DNA of 64,000 nt, from contig NZ_CP121194.1 in assembly GCF_039993895.1 (NCBI RefSeq), forward strand, positions 3,224,001 through 3,288,000. Reading direction: 5' to 3'. The notes under the pieces were generated by a model that saw only the letters and a list, made by a program, of their open reading frames with translations, searched no databases and was not told the DNA's origin. Shown piece by piece: positions 36,271 to 45,466 of this stretch. Position 1 is the stretch's first letter. Every line of letters starts with the position of its first letter. The stretch is from Edaphobacter paludis. Its GTDB lineage: Bacteria > Acidobacteriota > Terriglobia > Terriglobales > Acidobacteriaceae. The translations under genes were made by a program, and so were the position numbers.

Positions 36271-37371
36271 CTATTCATAGGAGAGAGCATCGATGGGATC
36301 TTTGCGCGCGGCTTTGATAGCAGGATAAAAGGCCCCGAGCATGGCACCCGAAAAGGCGATGAGGACTGCTGTAAAGACCCATTGGGGGGTGACGGCGAAG
36401 GCCAAAGTCGGGAATTTATAACGGAAGGCCGTACGCATTAGAAAGGTGACTGCGACTCCGAGGATGATCCCGGAGATGGCAAGCAGCGCGGTCTCGCGGA
36501 GGACTACCGTGATGATGTAAAGGCGGGAAGCGCCGAGCGACTTGAGGATGCCGATCTCGCGGGTCCGCTCCATGACTGCGGTGTACATGGACTGAAAGAT
36601 GACGAGAAAACCGATAAGCACCGCGATGCCGATGACAACGCGAAGGCCGATATTGAAGCCGGGAAGCTTTTCGGGGGAGAGATTGGCGAGCAGCTCCTGT
36701 AGGGTCTCGATGTTGTACTCCTGCATGCCCGGTGTGGAGAGAACCTCGCTGCGGACAGCATCCTGAAACTGCGGGGGATTCTCGGTGCGGAGATAAAACA
36801 TGCTGGCTTTGCCGGGAGTTCCACCAATCTCATTCATGGTCGTGATGGGGATGAACTTGCGTCCACCCTTTCCGTGCTGAACGATGCCCGAGATGTGAAA
36901 AGGATGGTGCAGCACGTCCATCGTGTCGCCGACCTTGAGGCCCTTAGCGGCTTCAAGATCGTCGATGATAATGTCGTCGGGATGCTGAAAGGGGGTTCCG
37001 GAGACGAAGACGAAGGGACGAAGAGCGTTATAGCTGGCGTAGTCGATGCCGTAGATGTTTTCGAGGGTCTTGCCGGCAGTTAACTGAATGTTGACTGGAG
37101 CAGCGACCTCGACGTGAGGAAGGCGACGGAGAACATCGGTTACCTGGATGGAAGCGGCGGCGCCGGACATACCGATCAGGTTGGTGGCTGCTCCGGGATG
37201 CACAATCATGTCCATGCCGATGCCGCTCTGACTGATCCGCTGGCCGTTAAGCTGACCGAGCATAATGGCGGCAATGGAGAGAATCATGATGACTTCCATG
37301 GCAATGGCGAAGGCGCTGATGATCGAGCGCAGCGGGCGATGGACGAGATTACCGACAACCAGTTTATTCAT
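36271..37371 (-). CDS. ABC transporter permease, MacB/FtsX type
   Basis: A 366-residue permease with the MacB-like architecture: one N-terminal helix (about 18-40), a periplasmic domain of some 200 residues, then three C-terminal helices with VVIGIAVLIGFLVIFQSMYTAVMERTREIG, the typical FtsX-domain motif (landmark; residues about 238-268) and ILKSLGASR. It needs an ATPase partner. None is adjacent, but a matching orphan ATPase is at 15272-15973. It is bounded by polysaccharide-type genes on both sides. Confidence 0.88.
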   Translation of the reverse strand: MNKLVVGNLVHRPLRSIISAFAIAMEVIMILSIAAIMLGQLNGQRISQSGIGMDMIVHPGAATNLIGMSGAAASIQVTDVLRRLPHVEVAAPVNIQLTAGKTLENIYGIDYASYNALRPFVFVSGTPFQHPDDIIIDDLEAAKGLKVGDTMDVLHHPFHISGIVQHGKGGRKFIPITTMNEIGGTPGKASMFYLRTENPPQFQDAVRSEVLSTPGMQEYNIETLQELLANLSPEKLPGFNIGLRVVIGIAVLIGFLVIFQSMYTAVMERTREIGILKSLGASRLYIITVVLRETALLAISGIILGVAVTFLMRTAFRYKFPTLAFAVTPQWVFTAVLIAFSGAMLGAFYPAIKAARKDPIDALSYE

Positions 37372-37483
37372 ACAATTAACAGTGTATGGGAGCAGGAGCG
37401 CGAAGTATCTTTATTGACCGGGGTTTTGTGGCGAGCGAACCGGAGGCAGGCGGCGGGGAATACTCCGGACACCGTTTAGGACC

Positions 37484-40096
37484 TTATTCGGGAAGAACCC
37501 GCAGATTAAACTTCATGACGGATGGAGTGATGGAAGCACTGGTCGGATTGCATACATGAACATTTACGGTTCCATTGGGGTATACATATGTTGACCCCCA
37601 ATCCAGCGATGACCAGCCAGCGGACAATGAGCCTGCAGGGGATACCACAGCTATCGTGGATGTCGTTGCTTTTTTCACTTGCACCTTCATATCCTGACAT
37701 CCCTGAGCAGGAATAAGGGAACCCCCAATGTCGGCGGTGATGGCATCGGACCGCGCTGGAAGATCAGAGACGTAAGCCAACTGCTCCAGCTTTCCGTTGA
37801 AGCCGACAAAGTGCGCACTTGCCCTGTCGTACCGGAGATCGCCTGTGGTCGTTTTCGATCCGTTGTGGTCAGTTCCGAAATTCACGCCTGCTTTTGCCTG
37901 AATTGGGTAATTCGAAAGTATGTGAGAATCTTTAGCATTTCCGGCGCCACAGCAAATTTCAAAAACAGGTATGGATTCACCTGCAACCCACCACGACCAT
38001 GTCGAGCTATCGGGGTCATACTGAACATTCGGGCCGTTATTGGGAGTCAGCACCAGACCAATCGCCGCATCCTTCCCTTTGCAGCCGGATAACTTGCACG
38101 GCAACTCAATTACAGCTTTTTCCGGTGCATAGCGTGCAGCCATCCATGAACTCCAGAGGCCACTGTTATAGAGAAACGACTTCGGAGGTCTAAAACTTCC
38201 GCCATGTCCTGCATATTCCCATTCAGGCGTTGCATTGTTGATGCTGTACCCAACACGGTCGTCATTCATCACTCCGGAAACGGAATAGCCAAATACCGGA
38301 TCGTTATCAATAACATCCGGGAAGTAGACTGTTTGGAAATTGAACCCTTCCGAGACTCGTTGCTGCATCCATTCCGCTTCCTCGAGCGAAAGCCCTAGGG
38401 CGAATGGAACAGTATTCGGGCTAAGCTCAAAATGATTATCCGTAGTGTCCTTGGATGAACCTTGCACACTGTATACTTCCGCGCCATAGTAAATGTTTGC
38501 TTTATTGTTATTCGTTTGCAGATTAGCAGTTTCTCTCTCGGCAACAGAATTAGAGCCCAATTGATTCCATTTGAGCTTCGTCCATCTTCCCGGCCCCGTT
38601 GTTTCCGCACCAATGACGGTAAACACCCCATCGAAGGACGGATCAGAGGCCTTAGCAATTTTTACCGTAAGCCCAATTGGATCGAAATCCAACGGGGCAT
38701 TGTTCGGAAGATCGAGGGTTACCTGATTCGACGCTCGGACAAGCGATGCTGGCGTCAACGACAAATTGAGGAATGAGGTCGCCATCGCATTTTGCAGCGA
38801 CGCTCCACTGAATACCCATAGGGTCGAACCATCCAAAGAGCCCATAACCGGAAATATTCTACGCAAAGGCTTTGGAACTTTAGCCCTGTAAGTGTCAATA
38901 TCCATCGAAAAAACACGTCCGCACCACCCCCCTTGCGTAAGAACAGAATTGGAGGGATGAGCATATTTCAAAGTAGCAATCAAATGTCGAGAATTTGTGA
39001 TTGATTTAATATCAATCCATTCGAACGTAGAGTAGGCACTGTGCTTCTCATCTGCCAGACAAGCGAGCCCGGTTGAGAAGCGAGACGTGTCTTTCACAGA
39101 TAAGTCGTACCTGCTAGCTGCATTAAAGGTCGTCGGCTCAACGCTGGAGGTTAGTACAGTTGAATGGCTAATCGGAAATGTCTGCCGATCAGGAGTGATT
39201 CTTGTGAACTCCGAGGAGAAATCACTATTAATCATTTGAAGAGCGCTGCCAGTTTGGGCATCCGTGATCGACGATACGGGAAAAGAAAGAGCGTCAACCG
39301 GATCCGTATCATAGAGAATCCGTCCATTACCCTGTGTCCCTGGGGCGTTCGTTGGATCGACACCTATAGCTCGCGATCCTGGAACACAACTAACCGCGCA
39401 ATTGCCCTCGTAGACATTAGCATCTTGCAGTGCATAAGTATCGTGGAGATGTGTACCCTCGTCGAAAGCATTTCGGTAACCACCGTTGCTTTGGGAACGC
39501 AAAGTTTCTGCTAGGGTATCTCCAATCCCGTGCGTGTAATTTATCACCTGCTGTGTTATATGTTGGCCCTGTTCATAATTGTACTGAAAGACGCCGAGAG
39601 CAGTTGCTGTAGTCTTGCCAAGCATTGCATCGTTGCTACCGTCCCCAAGGTTTTCCTGAAGTATAGATCGTGTGAGGTATCCGGCTGGCCTAGACGGAGA
39701 TGGAACGCCTTGTTTCGTACGAATGTCCGTAGTATATTCTCCCAAAAATTCCGCTCCGAAAGGATTTTGTAAGTAGGGGTCATTGAATATATGACCGCTT
39801 CTCCCGGCACGGTAATCGAATATCTGGGTTCCTGGTGGATTCCTTGTCCCTAGGCCGATGTAACTTGAATCTAAGTTCCCAGAGAAATAGCCTGGAAATT
39901 CGGAAAGAGTGTAGTTTGTGTCGACGATGACCCTGCAGCCAACTCCAGCACAGGCGAAATTGATTGCATTGGCGATTCCATCATTTTTGTTAGGAGCACT
40001 TAGATGTTGGAAACTTTCCACCGTCTGACTTAATCCGATTTCAAGACCTCCTTGAAGAAGAATCGAGAGAATAGATATGAGCATATAAAAACGCAT
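37484..40096 (-). CDS. Large secreted protein of unknown function
   Basis: An 870-residue protein with a signal peptide (MRFYMLISILSILLQGGLEIGLSQ) when started at ATG 40096; an upstream ATG at 40126 adds ten residues before the signal and is less likely. The N-terminal part (SAPNKNDGIANAINFACAG) resembles the opening of right-handed beta-helix proteins that count out residue sets. The centre has no recognisable domain. The last ~100 residues (CQDMKVQVKKATTSTIAVV...TVNVHVCNPTSAS) look like a beta-sandwich module found at the end of some secreted acidobacterial proteins. It neighbours a Wzy-like polymerase, so a role in polysaccharide binding or trimming is possible but unproven. Confidence 0.7.
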   Translation of the reverse strand: MRFYMLISILSILLQGGLEIGLSQTVESFQHLSAPNKNDGIANAINFACAGVGCRVIVDTNYTLSEFPGYFSGNLDSSYIGLGTRNPPGTQIFDYRAGRSGHIFNDPYLQNPFGAEFLGEYTTDIRTKQGVPSPSRPAGYLTRSILQENLGDGSNDAMLGKTTATALGVFQYNYEQGQHITQQVINYTHGIGDTLAETLRSQSNGGYRNAFDEGTHLHDTYALQDANVYEGNCAVSCVPGSRAIGVDPTNAPGTQGNGRILYDTDPVDALSFPVSSITDAQTGSALQMINSDFSSEFTRITPDRQTFPISHSTVLTSSVEPTTFNAASRYDLSVKDTSRFSTGLACLADEKHSAYSTFEWIDIKSITNSRHLIATLKYAHPSNSVLTQGGWCGRVFSMDIDTYRAKVPKPLRRIFPVMGSLDGSTLWVFSGASLQNAMATSFLNLSLTPASLVRASNQVTLDLPNNAPLDFDPIGLTVKIAKASDPSFDGVFTVIGAETTGPGRWTKLKWNQLGSNSVAERETANLQTNNNKANIYYGAEVYSVQGSSKDTTDNHFELSPNTVPFALGLSLEEAEWMQQRVSEGFNFQTVYFPDVIDNDPVFGYSVSGVMNDDRVGYSINNATPEWEYAGHGGSFRPPKSFLYNSGLWSSWMAARYAPEKAVIELPCKLSGCKGKDAAIGLVLTPNNGPNVQYDPDSSTWSWWVAGESIPVFEICCGAGNAKDSHILSNYPIQAKAGVNFGTDHNGSKTTTGDLRYDRASAHFVGFNGKLEQLAYVSDLPARSDAITADIGGSLIPAQGCQDMKVQVKKATTSTIAVVSPAGSLSAGWSSLDWGSTYVYPNGTVNVHVCNPTSASITPSVMKFNLRVLPE

Positions 40097-40144
40097 TGCC
40101 ACCCTCCGTTGATCTTGAAGGCTCATCAGGTATCGATCAGAAAA

Positions 40145-41692
40145 CTACGCTTTCGTCACGAGAGCTGCTCGGCTGTTCTTTTTCATTCCAAACATGACTC
40201 CGGCCCAAGGTATCACTTGGGTTGCAACCCAATATACAACCAAGAGCCTCGGGGTCCAATAAGTGACGACAGCCAAGAGCGCGAAGATACCTTCTTCCGT
40301 AGACCCTTGACCGCCACTGCAAAGGTACATATAGATCATCGGCCAAGGAGAATCTTGGACACTTCCTGCGGCGTTAAGAACAAGAAACAGCACCAGAAAA
40401 ACACAAGGTATCGCAACTGCTATGCCGGGCCAACCATAGCGGTGATAAGCATCGGCCCAGTCACTAAACGATATTCCGGTAGTCACGTCGCTTTCAGGAA
40501 TTATCCCAGCAAATCTTCCTTCTTGATTTGGCGAAGCAACCAGCTCGCATTGTCCAGGAAGAAGAAACGAGAATAACTGACATTTTACAGTGTGAAATAC
40601 CGGAAGAGACTCCCTTCCGTTCTGATCAGTAGCAGCAATGAGTAGATCGTCGGGTGATAACAGAGAGTAACGCTCCAAGATATAGGGCAAATGACGTTCA
40701 CCGTAATAGTTGCCGCTGTTGTCCCTTTTTTCCTCCTCTAGTTTGTTTTGATTGTAAACTTCAACCATCTGGAGAAAATAGGTCGGATTAGCAAACCATG
40801 TTGTCAATGTCTGTTGAAGCGTTCCTCTATTTACATCCGATCTACCTACTTGGGCTATTGGCATGCCGATGGTTTGGATGAAGCCGATCGTTAATGCCAA
40901 AACAATAAAATGTACCGCCTTGAATCGAAATTTCAATATCAGCGCTGGCAATAGCCATACAAAGACGGGTGTCATCAACCCGACTTTTGAGAAACTTGCA
41001 ACTCCGAGAACGAAGGAATAAAGAAGGATTAGAAAGTTCAATAAATCCAGACTCTTTTTCCCATTTGTCCTCTTGATGTTTGAATATATGCCGAGCATTG
41101 CACCGAGGATCAGTAAGACCCCGGAAAGGTGTTGGGCCGCCGTAAGAAGAATAGTTGTTGTTGTTTTTTGGTCCTCGGACAAACCAGGATAATAAATCTC
41201 TATGAGGACCGTAACAACAACGTTAGTGACGAACGCACCGTAAGCAACGAGTTTGAGATCTACAGTGCTTCTTGCGAGATACCTCGAAACGAATTTGCCT
41301 AACGGGAATTTCGTCGAGATATAGGCAGCCGCAAGAACCCCAACCATACCGAGCGTATCTACTGTCAGCAATTTATAGGGAACCAACAGGTTGCTCTGTA
41401 CTGGTTGCCAGAACAAAATTTTCCCTAGGACAGGAACTCCGATTTCTTGCATGGCAATCACTGCGACGAGGAACCCTGACGCTGTGTACGCACCCCCGAG
41501 AAGGTTGTAAGAAAATACAGCGCAAACTAGGAAGATAACTATCAGGCTTACCATTTCCACGTCGCCGCCCTGCGCCAGGAGCAGCGTCATCAAGGATAAA
41601 ACTCCGATAATGATCGGGTTGCGGGGAATCCTCGATAAATTTGGGAGGCGGAAAGCCACAAATATCCTCCTTATCGCTCTTAAAATTTGCAA
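40145..41692 (-). CDS. Wzy-like O-antigen/exopolysaccharide polymerase
   Basis: A 515-residue very hydrophobic protein with about 12 predicted helices and one large external loop (about 290-400, containing YNQNKLEEEKRDNSGNYYGE). That topology is typical of oligosaccharide-repeat-unit polymerases, whose sequences are too divergent to assign by motif. It is one of the most AT-rich genes in the window. It is followed after 48 bases by the large secreted protein gene on the same strand; the two likely form a unit. An unrelated membrane transporter cannot be excluded. Confidence 0.65.
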   Translation of the reverse strand: MQILRAIRRIFVAFRLPNLSRIPRNPIIIGVLSLMTLLLAQGGDVEMVSLIVIFLVCAVFSYNLLGGAYTASGFLVAVIAMQEIGVPVLGKILFWQPVQSNLLVPYKLLTVDTLGMVGVLAAAYISTKFPLGKFVSRYLARSTVDLKLVAYGAFVTNVVVTVLIEIYYPGLSEDQKTTTTILLTAAQHLSGVLLILGAMLGIYSNIKRTNGKKSLDLLNFLILLYSFVLGVASFSKVGLMTPVFVWLLPALILKFRFKAVHFIVLALTIGFIQTIGMPIAQVGRSDVNRGTLQQTLTTWFANPTYFLQMVEVYNQNKLEEEKRDNSGNYYGERHLPYILERYSLLSPDDLLIAATDQNGRESLPVFHTVKCQLFSFLLPGQCELVASPNQEGRFAGIIPESDVTTGISFSDWADAYHRYGWPGIAVAIPCVFLVLFLVLNAAGSVQDSPWPMIYMYLCSGGQGSTEEGIFALLAVVTYWTPRLLVVYWVATQVIPWAGVMFGMKKNSRAALVTKA

Positions 41693-41875
41693 CGGGGAAT
41701 AGGAAATATGATCTTATTCGTTATAACAGGCACGCGCAACGACGTTGGAGTCAAAGGGTTACCAGTTGGTGGAACCGCTTTGACTTGGTACGGATACAGG
41801 TCTATTCTTCCAGCAACCGGGATGATGTCGCAAACAAGTGCATGTTCCGGTAAAGCTGACGGCTGAGCGGAGCGA

Positions 41876-42292
41876 ATGGAAAGATTCTGCGACGAGCTGC
41901 GATGGGCGCGGGAGCAGCGAAAGATCTCGATTGAAGCGATCTGCGAGGAGACGAAGGTCTCGCCGCGGCATCTGCGTGCGCTCGAGGCGGGAGAGTACGG
42001 TGACCTGCCCGGCGGAGTCTTTCGCAAAGGCATCGTGCGCAGCTATATCGCGGCGCTGGGGCTCGAAGAGGCCTGGTGGCTGAACCGTTTCGAGGCAAGT
42101 TTACGGGAGAGCGGCGCCCAGGAGACCGAGGTTGAGGACTGGTCCGAGTTCGCCGAGAATGTGCGCCGAAACAGGGTCGGCGATGATTCTGGGACGAAGC
42201 TACGATGGATGGGCGTAGCGATGATGGCGGCTTCTCTGCTGGCTGTGGCGTGGTGTGTGTGGAAGTTCGTCCTGCGTGGGCGACTGCTCTAG
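41876..42292 (+). CDS. RodZ-like helix-turn-helix membrane protein
   Basis: A 138-residue protein with an N-terminal Cro/C1-type helix-turn-helix of the RodZ kind (LRWAREQRKISIEAICEETKVS, landmark about residues 8-29; then LRALEAGEYGDLPGGVFRKGIVRSYI) and one transmembrane helix near the C-terminus (about 108-130), followed by only a few residues. RodZ links MreB to the elongasome, but its large periplasmic domain is missing here, so this is a short RodZ-like protein. Transcribed alone; ATG at 41876 after a GGAG. Confidence 0.82.
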   Translation: MERFCDELRWAREQRKISIEAICEETKVSPRHLRALEAGEYGDLPGGVFRKGIVRSYIAALGLEEAWWLNRFEASLRESGAQETEVEDWSEFAENVRRNRVGDDSGTKLRWMGVAMMAASLLAVAWCVWKFVLRGRLL

Positions 42293-42338
42293 CTGCTTCC
42301 AAGTAATCCAGCAATCAGGTCTACCCGGGCGAGAAGAA

Positions 42339-42373
42339 GCAGGGTCTTCCGCCTTCGGCGAAAGAAGTGACAA
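42339..42373. repeat. Diverged copy of the dispersed palindromic repeat
   Basis: GCAGGGTCTTCCGCC then TTCGGCGAAAGAAGTGACAA, related to the unit at 25010-25043 and in nrdJ. It lies in the 260-base gap upstream of metK. Confidence 0.55.
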
Positions 42374-42465
42374 TATTTGAATGAGACTACGACATGTACA
42401 CGTCTTTCTGTTCGATGCAGGATATTGCCATTGAATCAGCGATGGGTGCGGGCCAATGCGGGGCT

Positions 42466-42548
42466 TTGCCGCCGCACGTAAACGACGGGTAAAATAAGAG
42501 GATTGCAAACTGATCAGGCTAAGTGTCTGTTCTGGCACCTAAAAGGAG
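42466..42548 (+). promoter_or_regulatory. Predicted metK promoter and short leader with decisive ribosome binding site
   Basis: TTGCCG (42466-42471) and TAAAAT (42490-42495) are 18 bases apart. The leader would be about 50 bases and ends in AAAAGGAG (42541-42548), which fixes the start at the TTG at 42554. The short leader contains CTAAAAGGAG, reminiscent of the 3' end of SAM-II/SAM-V riboswitches, but I cannot align the rest. Confidence 0.45.
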
Positions 42549-42553
42549 TTATT

Positions 42554-43723
42554 TTGGCGACACGCGATAAGTTTCTGTTTACCAGTGAGTCTGTGACCGA
42601 AGGGCATCCCGACAAGATTGCCGACCAGATCTCCGATGCCATCCTCGATGCCTGCCTGGAGCAGGATCCATACAGCCGCGTAGCTTGCGAAACGCTGACC
42701 TGCACCGGCCTGGTGGTGGTTGCCGGTGAGATCACGACGAAGGCCTATGTGGACTTTCAGGGCATCGTTCGTGGAACCGTCGCGGCGATCGGATATGACA
42801 ATGCGCTTTATGGGTTCGATTCGAATACCTGTTCGGTGATCTCGACGATCAACAAGCAGTCGGGCGATATCGCCATGGGTGTCGATACGGGCGGAGCGGG
42901 TGATCAGGGCATGATGTTCGGTTATGCGACGAACGAGACCCCCGAGTTGATGCCGGCGCCGATCTCGCTGGCACACAAGCTGGCGCAGAAGCTGAGTGAA
43001 GTTCGCAAGTCCGGGCTCATGGCTTATCTTCGGCCCGATGGCAAGAGCCAGGTAACGGTCGAGTATGACTCGAACAACAAGCCCGTGCGTGTGGATGCGG
43101 TCGTTATTTCGACACAGCACGCGGAAAACGTCGGCAACGACGAGCTGCGCGCGGATATCCTGAAGCACGTGATTCAGGCCGTTATTCCGGCGGAGTTGCT
43201 GGATCAGGACACGAAGTACCACATCAATCCGACTGGCCGGTTCGTGGTCGGTGGACCGATGGGCGATACCGGTTTGACGGGCCGCAAGATCATCGTCGAC
43301 ACCTATGGCGGCATGGGCCGGCATGGCGGCGGAGCTTTCAGCGGCAAGGATGCGACGAAGGTTGACCGTTCGGCGGCCTACATGGCGCGGTATGTGGCAA
43401 AGAATATTGTTGCCGCTGAGTTGGCCGATCGTTGCGAGGTGCAGCTTGCCTACGCGATTGGCGTTCCCGAACCGGTTAGCGTACTGGTTGAGACGTTTGG
43501 CACGGGCAAGGTGGATGAGGCCCAACTCGAAGCGCTGGTGCGGAAGAACTTCTCACTGACTCCGAAGGGGATCATCGAGAGCCTGAATCTGCGGCGGCCA
43601 ATCTATAAGGCGACCGCAGCTTATGGGCACTTCGGACGCAAGGGCGAGGGCTTTACCTGGGAGGCAACCGACAAGGCTGCCACTCTGAAGGAGCAGGCGA
43701 GCCAGGTGCTGGCTGCCAAGTAA
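42554..43723 (+). CDS. metK: S-adenosylmethionine synthetase
   Basis: Makes S-adenosylmethionine from methionine and ATP. From the TTG start at 42554 the protein is 389 residues, beginning [25 protein letters not shown]. The start is chosen because AAAGGAG lies five bases upstream; the longer frame to 42503 crosses the leader. Signatures include [21 protein letters not shown] and the conserved RPDGKSQVT. It is monocistronic, with a promoter and terminator of its own. With metH (1.6-5.4 kb) and ahcY (45.5 kb) it covers most of the methyl cycle. Confidence 0.97.
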   Translation: MATRDKFLFTSESVTEGHPDKIADQISDAILDACLEQDPYSRVACETLTCTGLVVVAGEITTKAYVDFQGIVRGTVAAIGYDNALYGFDSNTCSVISTINKQSGDIAMGVDTGGAGDQGMMFGYATNETPELMPAPISLAHKLAQKLSEVRKSGLMAYLRPDGKSQVTVEYDSNNKPVRVDAVVISTQHAENVGNDELRADILKHVIQAVIPAELLDQDTKYHINPTGRFVVGGPMGDTGLTGRKIIVDTYGGMGRHGGGAFSGKDATKVDRSAAYMARYVAKNIVAAELADRCEVQLAYAIGVPEPVSVLVETFGTGKVDEAQLEALVRKNFSLTPKGIIESLNLRRPIYKATAAYGHFGRKGEGFTWEATDKAATLKEQASQVLAAK

Positions 43724-43741
43724 ATCTTTTATATTGATGGG

Positions 43742-43778
43742 AGAAGAGGCGGGCCTGAGGGCTTGCCTCTTCTTTTTT
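43742..43778 (+). terminator. Rho-independent terminator after metK
   Basis: AGAAGAGGC (43742-43750) pairs with GCCTCTTCT (43765-43773), followed by a T run. A long frame for the next gene runs through it, showing that that gene starts later. Confidence 0.85.
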
Positions 43779-43844
43779 GGCCATCCGAGTTTGAATGAAC
43801 GAAACGGAGTGTGGCGCGGGGTGGCAGTGGAGGAAGATACTGGA

Positions 43845-44957
43845 ATGACGATGGCTAAAGGAAATTCCAGAGTGAGTGCGGTTCCGAGTTTGTTTGCGGG
43901 CAGACAGTGGCAGCAGGTGCTGGAGCGGGATGCCAGCGCGGACGGGCAGTTTTTCTATGCGGTGAAGTCGACGAAGATTTACTGCAAGCCTAGTTGCCCG
44001 AGCCGCAGGCCTACGCGGAAGCAGGTTGCCTTCTTCCCTACCCAGGCTGCAGCCGAGGCTGCTGGATACAGGCCTTGCATGCGGTGTGAGCCGGAGCGGA
44101 CGGCTCCAAAAGATGATCCCCAGGCGGGGGCCATCGTTGCGGTTACTGAGTATCTGAAGGAACATGCGGAGGAGCGGACCAAGCTTGCAGACGTAGCGAA
44201 GGCCACGGGTGTGGGGCGGCTGACGATTCTGCGCGGGTTCAAGCGTGTGCTGGGGGTCAGTCCGGGGCAGTATGCGAAGGAGCAGCGGCTGGCGAAGTTC
44301 AAGGACAAGGTTCGGCAGCCGAAGACGCGGATTACGGACGCGATCTATGAGGCCGGGTTTGGGTCGAGCAGCAGGCTATATGAGAAGAGCGAGGCTTCCC
44401 TGGGGATGACTCCCCGGGTGATGCGCGCGGGTGGAGCGGGGCTGGTCATCCGGTACTGTACTGCGGCGAGTCCGCTGGGGCGGATGCTGGTGGCGGCGAC
44501 CGATGTGGGCGTCTGCTCGATCGCGTTTGGCAAGGACGATGTCGAGCTGGTGGCGGAGCTGCGGGAGAGATTTAACAAGGCGCAACTGGTGCAGGCCAAG
44601 GGGAATACAGGGTGGTTGGCTGATGGCGTGGCGTTTGTGCTGAGCCAGATGGGAGAGCATCCGCTGGCGGCTACATTTCCTCTGGATGTGAGGGCAACGG
44701 CGTTTCAGCAACGAGTATGGAAGGCGCTACAGGCAATTCCACGTGGCGAGACGCGGAGCTATGGGAGCATCGCAAAGGATCTTGGCCGGCCTACGGCGGC
44801 GCGAGCAGTCGGGATGGCGATTGGATCGAATCCAGTGGCGGTAGTGGTGCCTTGTCATCGGGCGATAAAGAGCGATGGGAGCCTGTCGGGGTATCGCTGG
44901 GGCGTGGAGCGGAAGAAAAAATTGCTGGATGCAGAAGCGATTAGACACCCTCACTAG
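43845..44957 (+). CDS. ada: Ada: methylphosphotriester/O6-methylguanine DNA repair protein and regulator
   Basis: A 370-residue bifunctional alkylation-repair protein. The N-terminal zinc domain has Cys47, Cys51, Cys78 and Cys81 (YCKPSC and RPCMRC); the first of these normally accepts methyl groups from phosphotriesters. An AraC-type HTH (about 90-190) follows, then the O6-alkylguanine transferase domain with the acceptor Cys337 in PCHR. The ATG at 43845 is preferred because GAGGAAG precedes it and the longer frame crosses the metK terminator. It presumably activates its own expression after alkylation damage, as in E. coli. Confidence 0.95.
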   Translation: MTMAKGNSRVSAVPSLFAGRQWQQVLERDASADGQFFYAVKSTKIYCKPSCPSRRPTRKQVAFFPTQAAAEAAGYRPCMRCEPERTAPKDDPQAGAIVAVTEYLKEHAEERTKLADVAKATGVGRLTILRGFKRVLGVSPGQYAKEQRLAKFKDKVRQPKTRITDAIYEAGFGSSSRLYEKSEASLGMTPRVMRAGGAGLVIRYCTAASPLGRMLVAATDVGVCSIAFGKDDVELVAELRERFNKAQLVQAKGNTGWLADGVAFVLSQMGEHPLAATFPLDVRATAFQQRVWKALQAIPRGETRSYGSIAKDLGRPTAARAVGMAIGSNPVAVVVPCHRAIKSDGSLSGYRWGVERKKKLLDAEAIRHPH

Positions 44958-44962
44958 AAAAT

Positions 44963-45379
44963 CTAGAAGGTCATCTCTTCTATAAGTGGCGGCTTTTGAT
45001 CGTAGTCGCTGAACCTGATCCACGCAGGACGAACGACGAAGTAGGCGATGCCGGGCCAGCTAATGTGTGTACGGCATTCTGGCCAGACTGCAAAGTACGT
45101 GTCCTGATAGCGCTTGAGATCTAAGCCTGTTGGCAGACTGGCAATGCCTTCGAACTGCACGGTTTGCTCTGCGCCCCATCCGACGACGAAGGAGCAGCGC
45201 GGGCGCTCGATGAGGTTTGGGTATTTTCTGGACGATGCTACGGTATCGAAGATGATCTCAAGATTTGGAGTAGTGGCGATGCCTACGAGCGCGGACTGCG
45301 GAGTGCCTGTGCTGGATGTGCTTGAGACGACACCGTAGCGATATTTCGACATAGCCGAATAGAGCGATGTACGGTCCAT
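44963..45379 (-). CDS. Pyridoxamine 5'-phosphate oxidase-like (FMN-binding split barrel) protein
   Basis: A 138-residue protein with the FMN-binding split barrel fold. Typical elements are YGVVSSTSSTGTPQSALVGI, FDTVASSRKYPNLIERPRCSFVVGW and VQFEGIASLPTG. Family members are flavin or F420-dependent reductases, haem-degrading enzymes or proteins of unknown function; the substrate cannot be predicted. Convergent with ada, stops five bases apart; divergent from ahcY. Confidence 0.85.
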   Translation of the reverse strand: MDRTSLYSAMSKYRYGVVSSTSSTGTPQSALVGIATTPNLEIIFDTVASSRKYPNLIERPRCSFVVGWGAEQTVQFEGIASLPTGLDLKRYQDTYFAVWPECRTHISWPGIAYFVVRPAWIRFSDYDQKPPLIEEMTF

Positions 45380-45466
45380 TGTTTGCCTCCGCTTTCAGGG
45401 AAATGGGGCCAGGACTGGTATTCTAGATAGGTTTGCGGATGAAATTCGAATCGAGATGAGGTAACG

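Noticed and set aside
43734..43844. Longer ada frame starting at 43734
   Set aside because: Those codons cover the metK terminator hairpin; the start with a ribosome binding site is at 43845.
45380..45466. Possible SAH riboswitch before ahcY
   Set aside because: The 87-base gap lacks the conserved SAH element core and is too short once promoter elements are allowed for.
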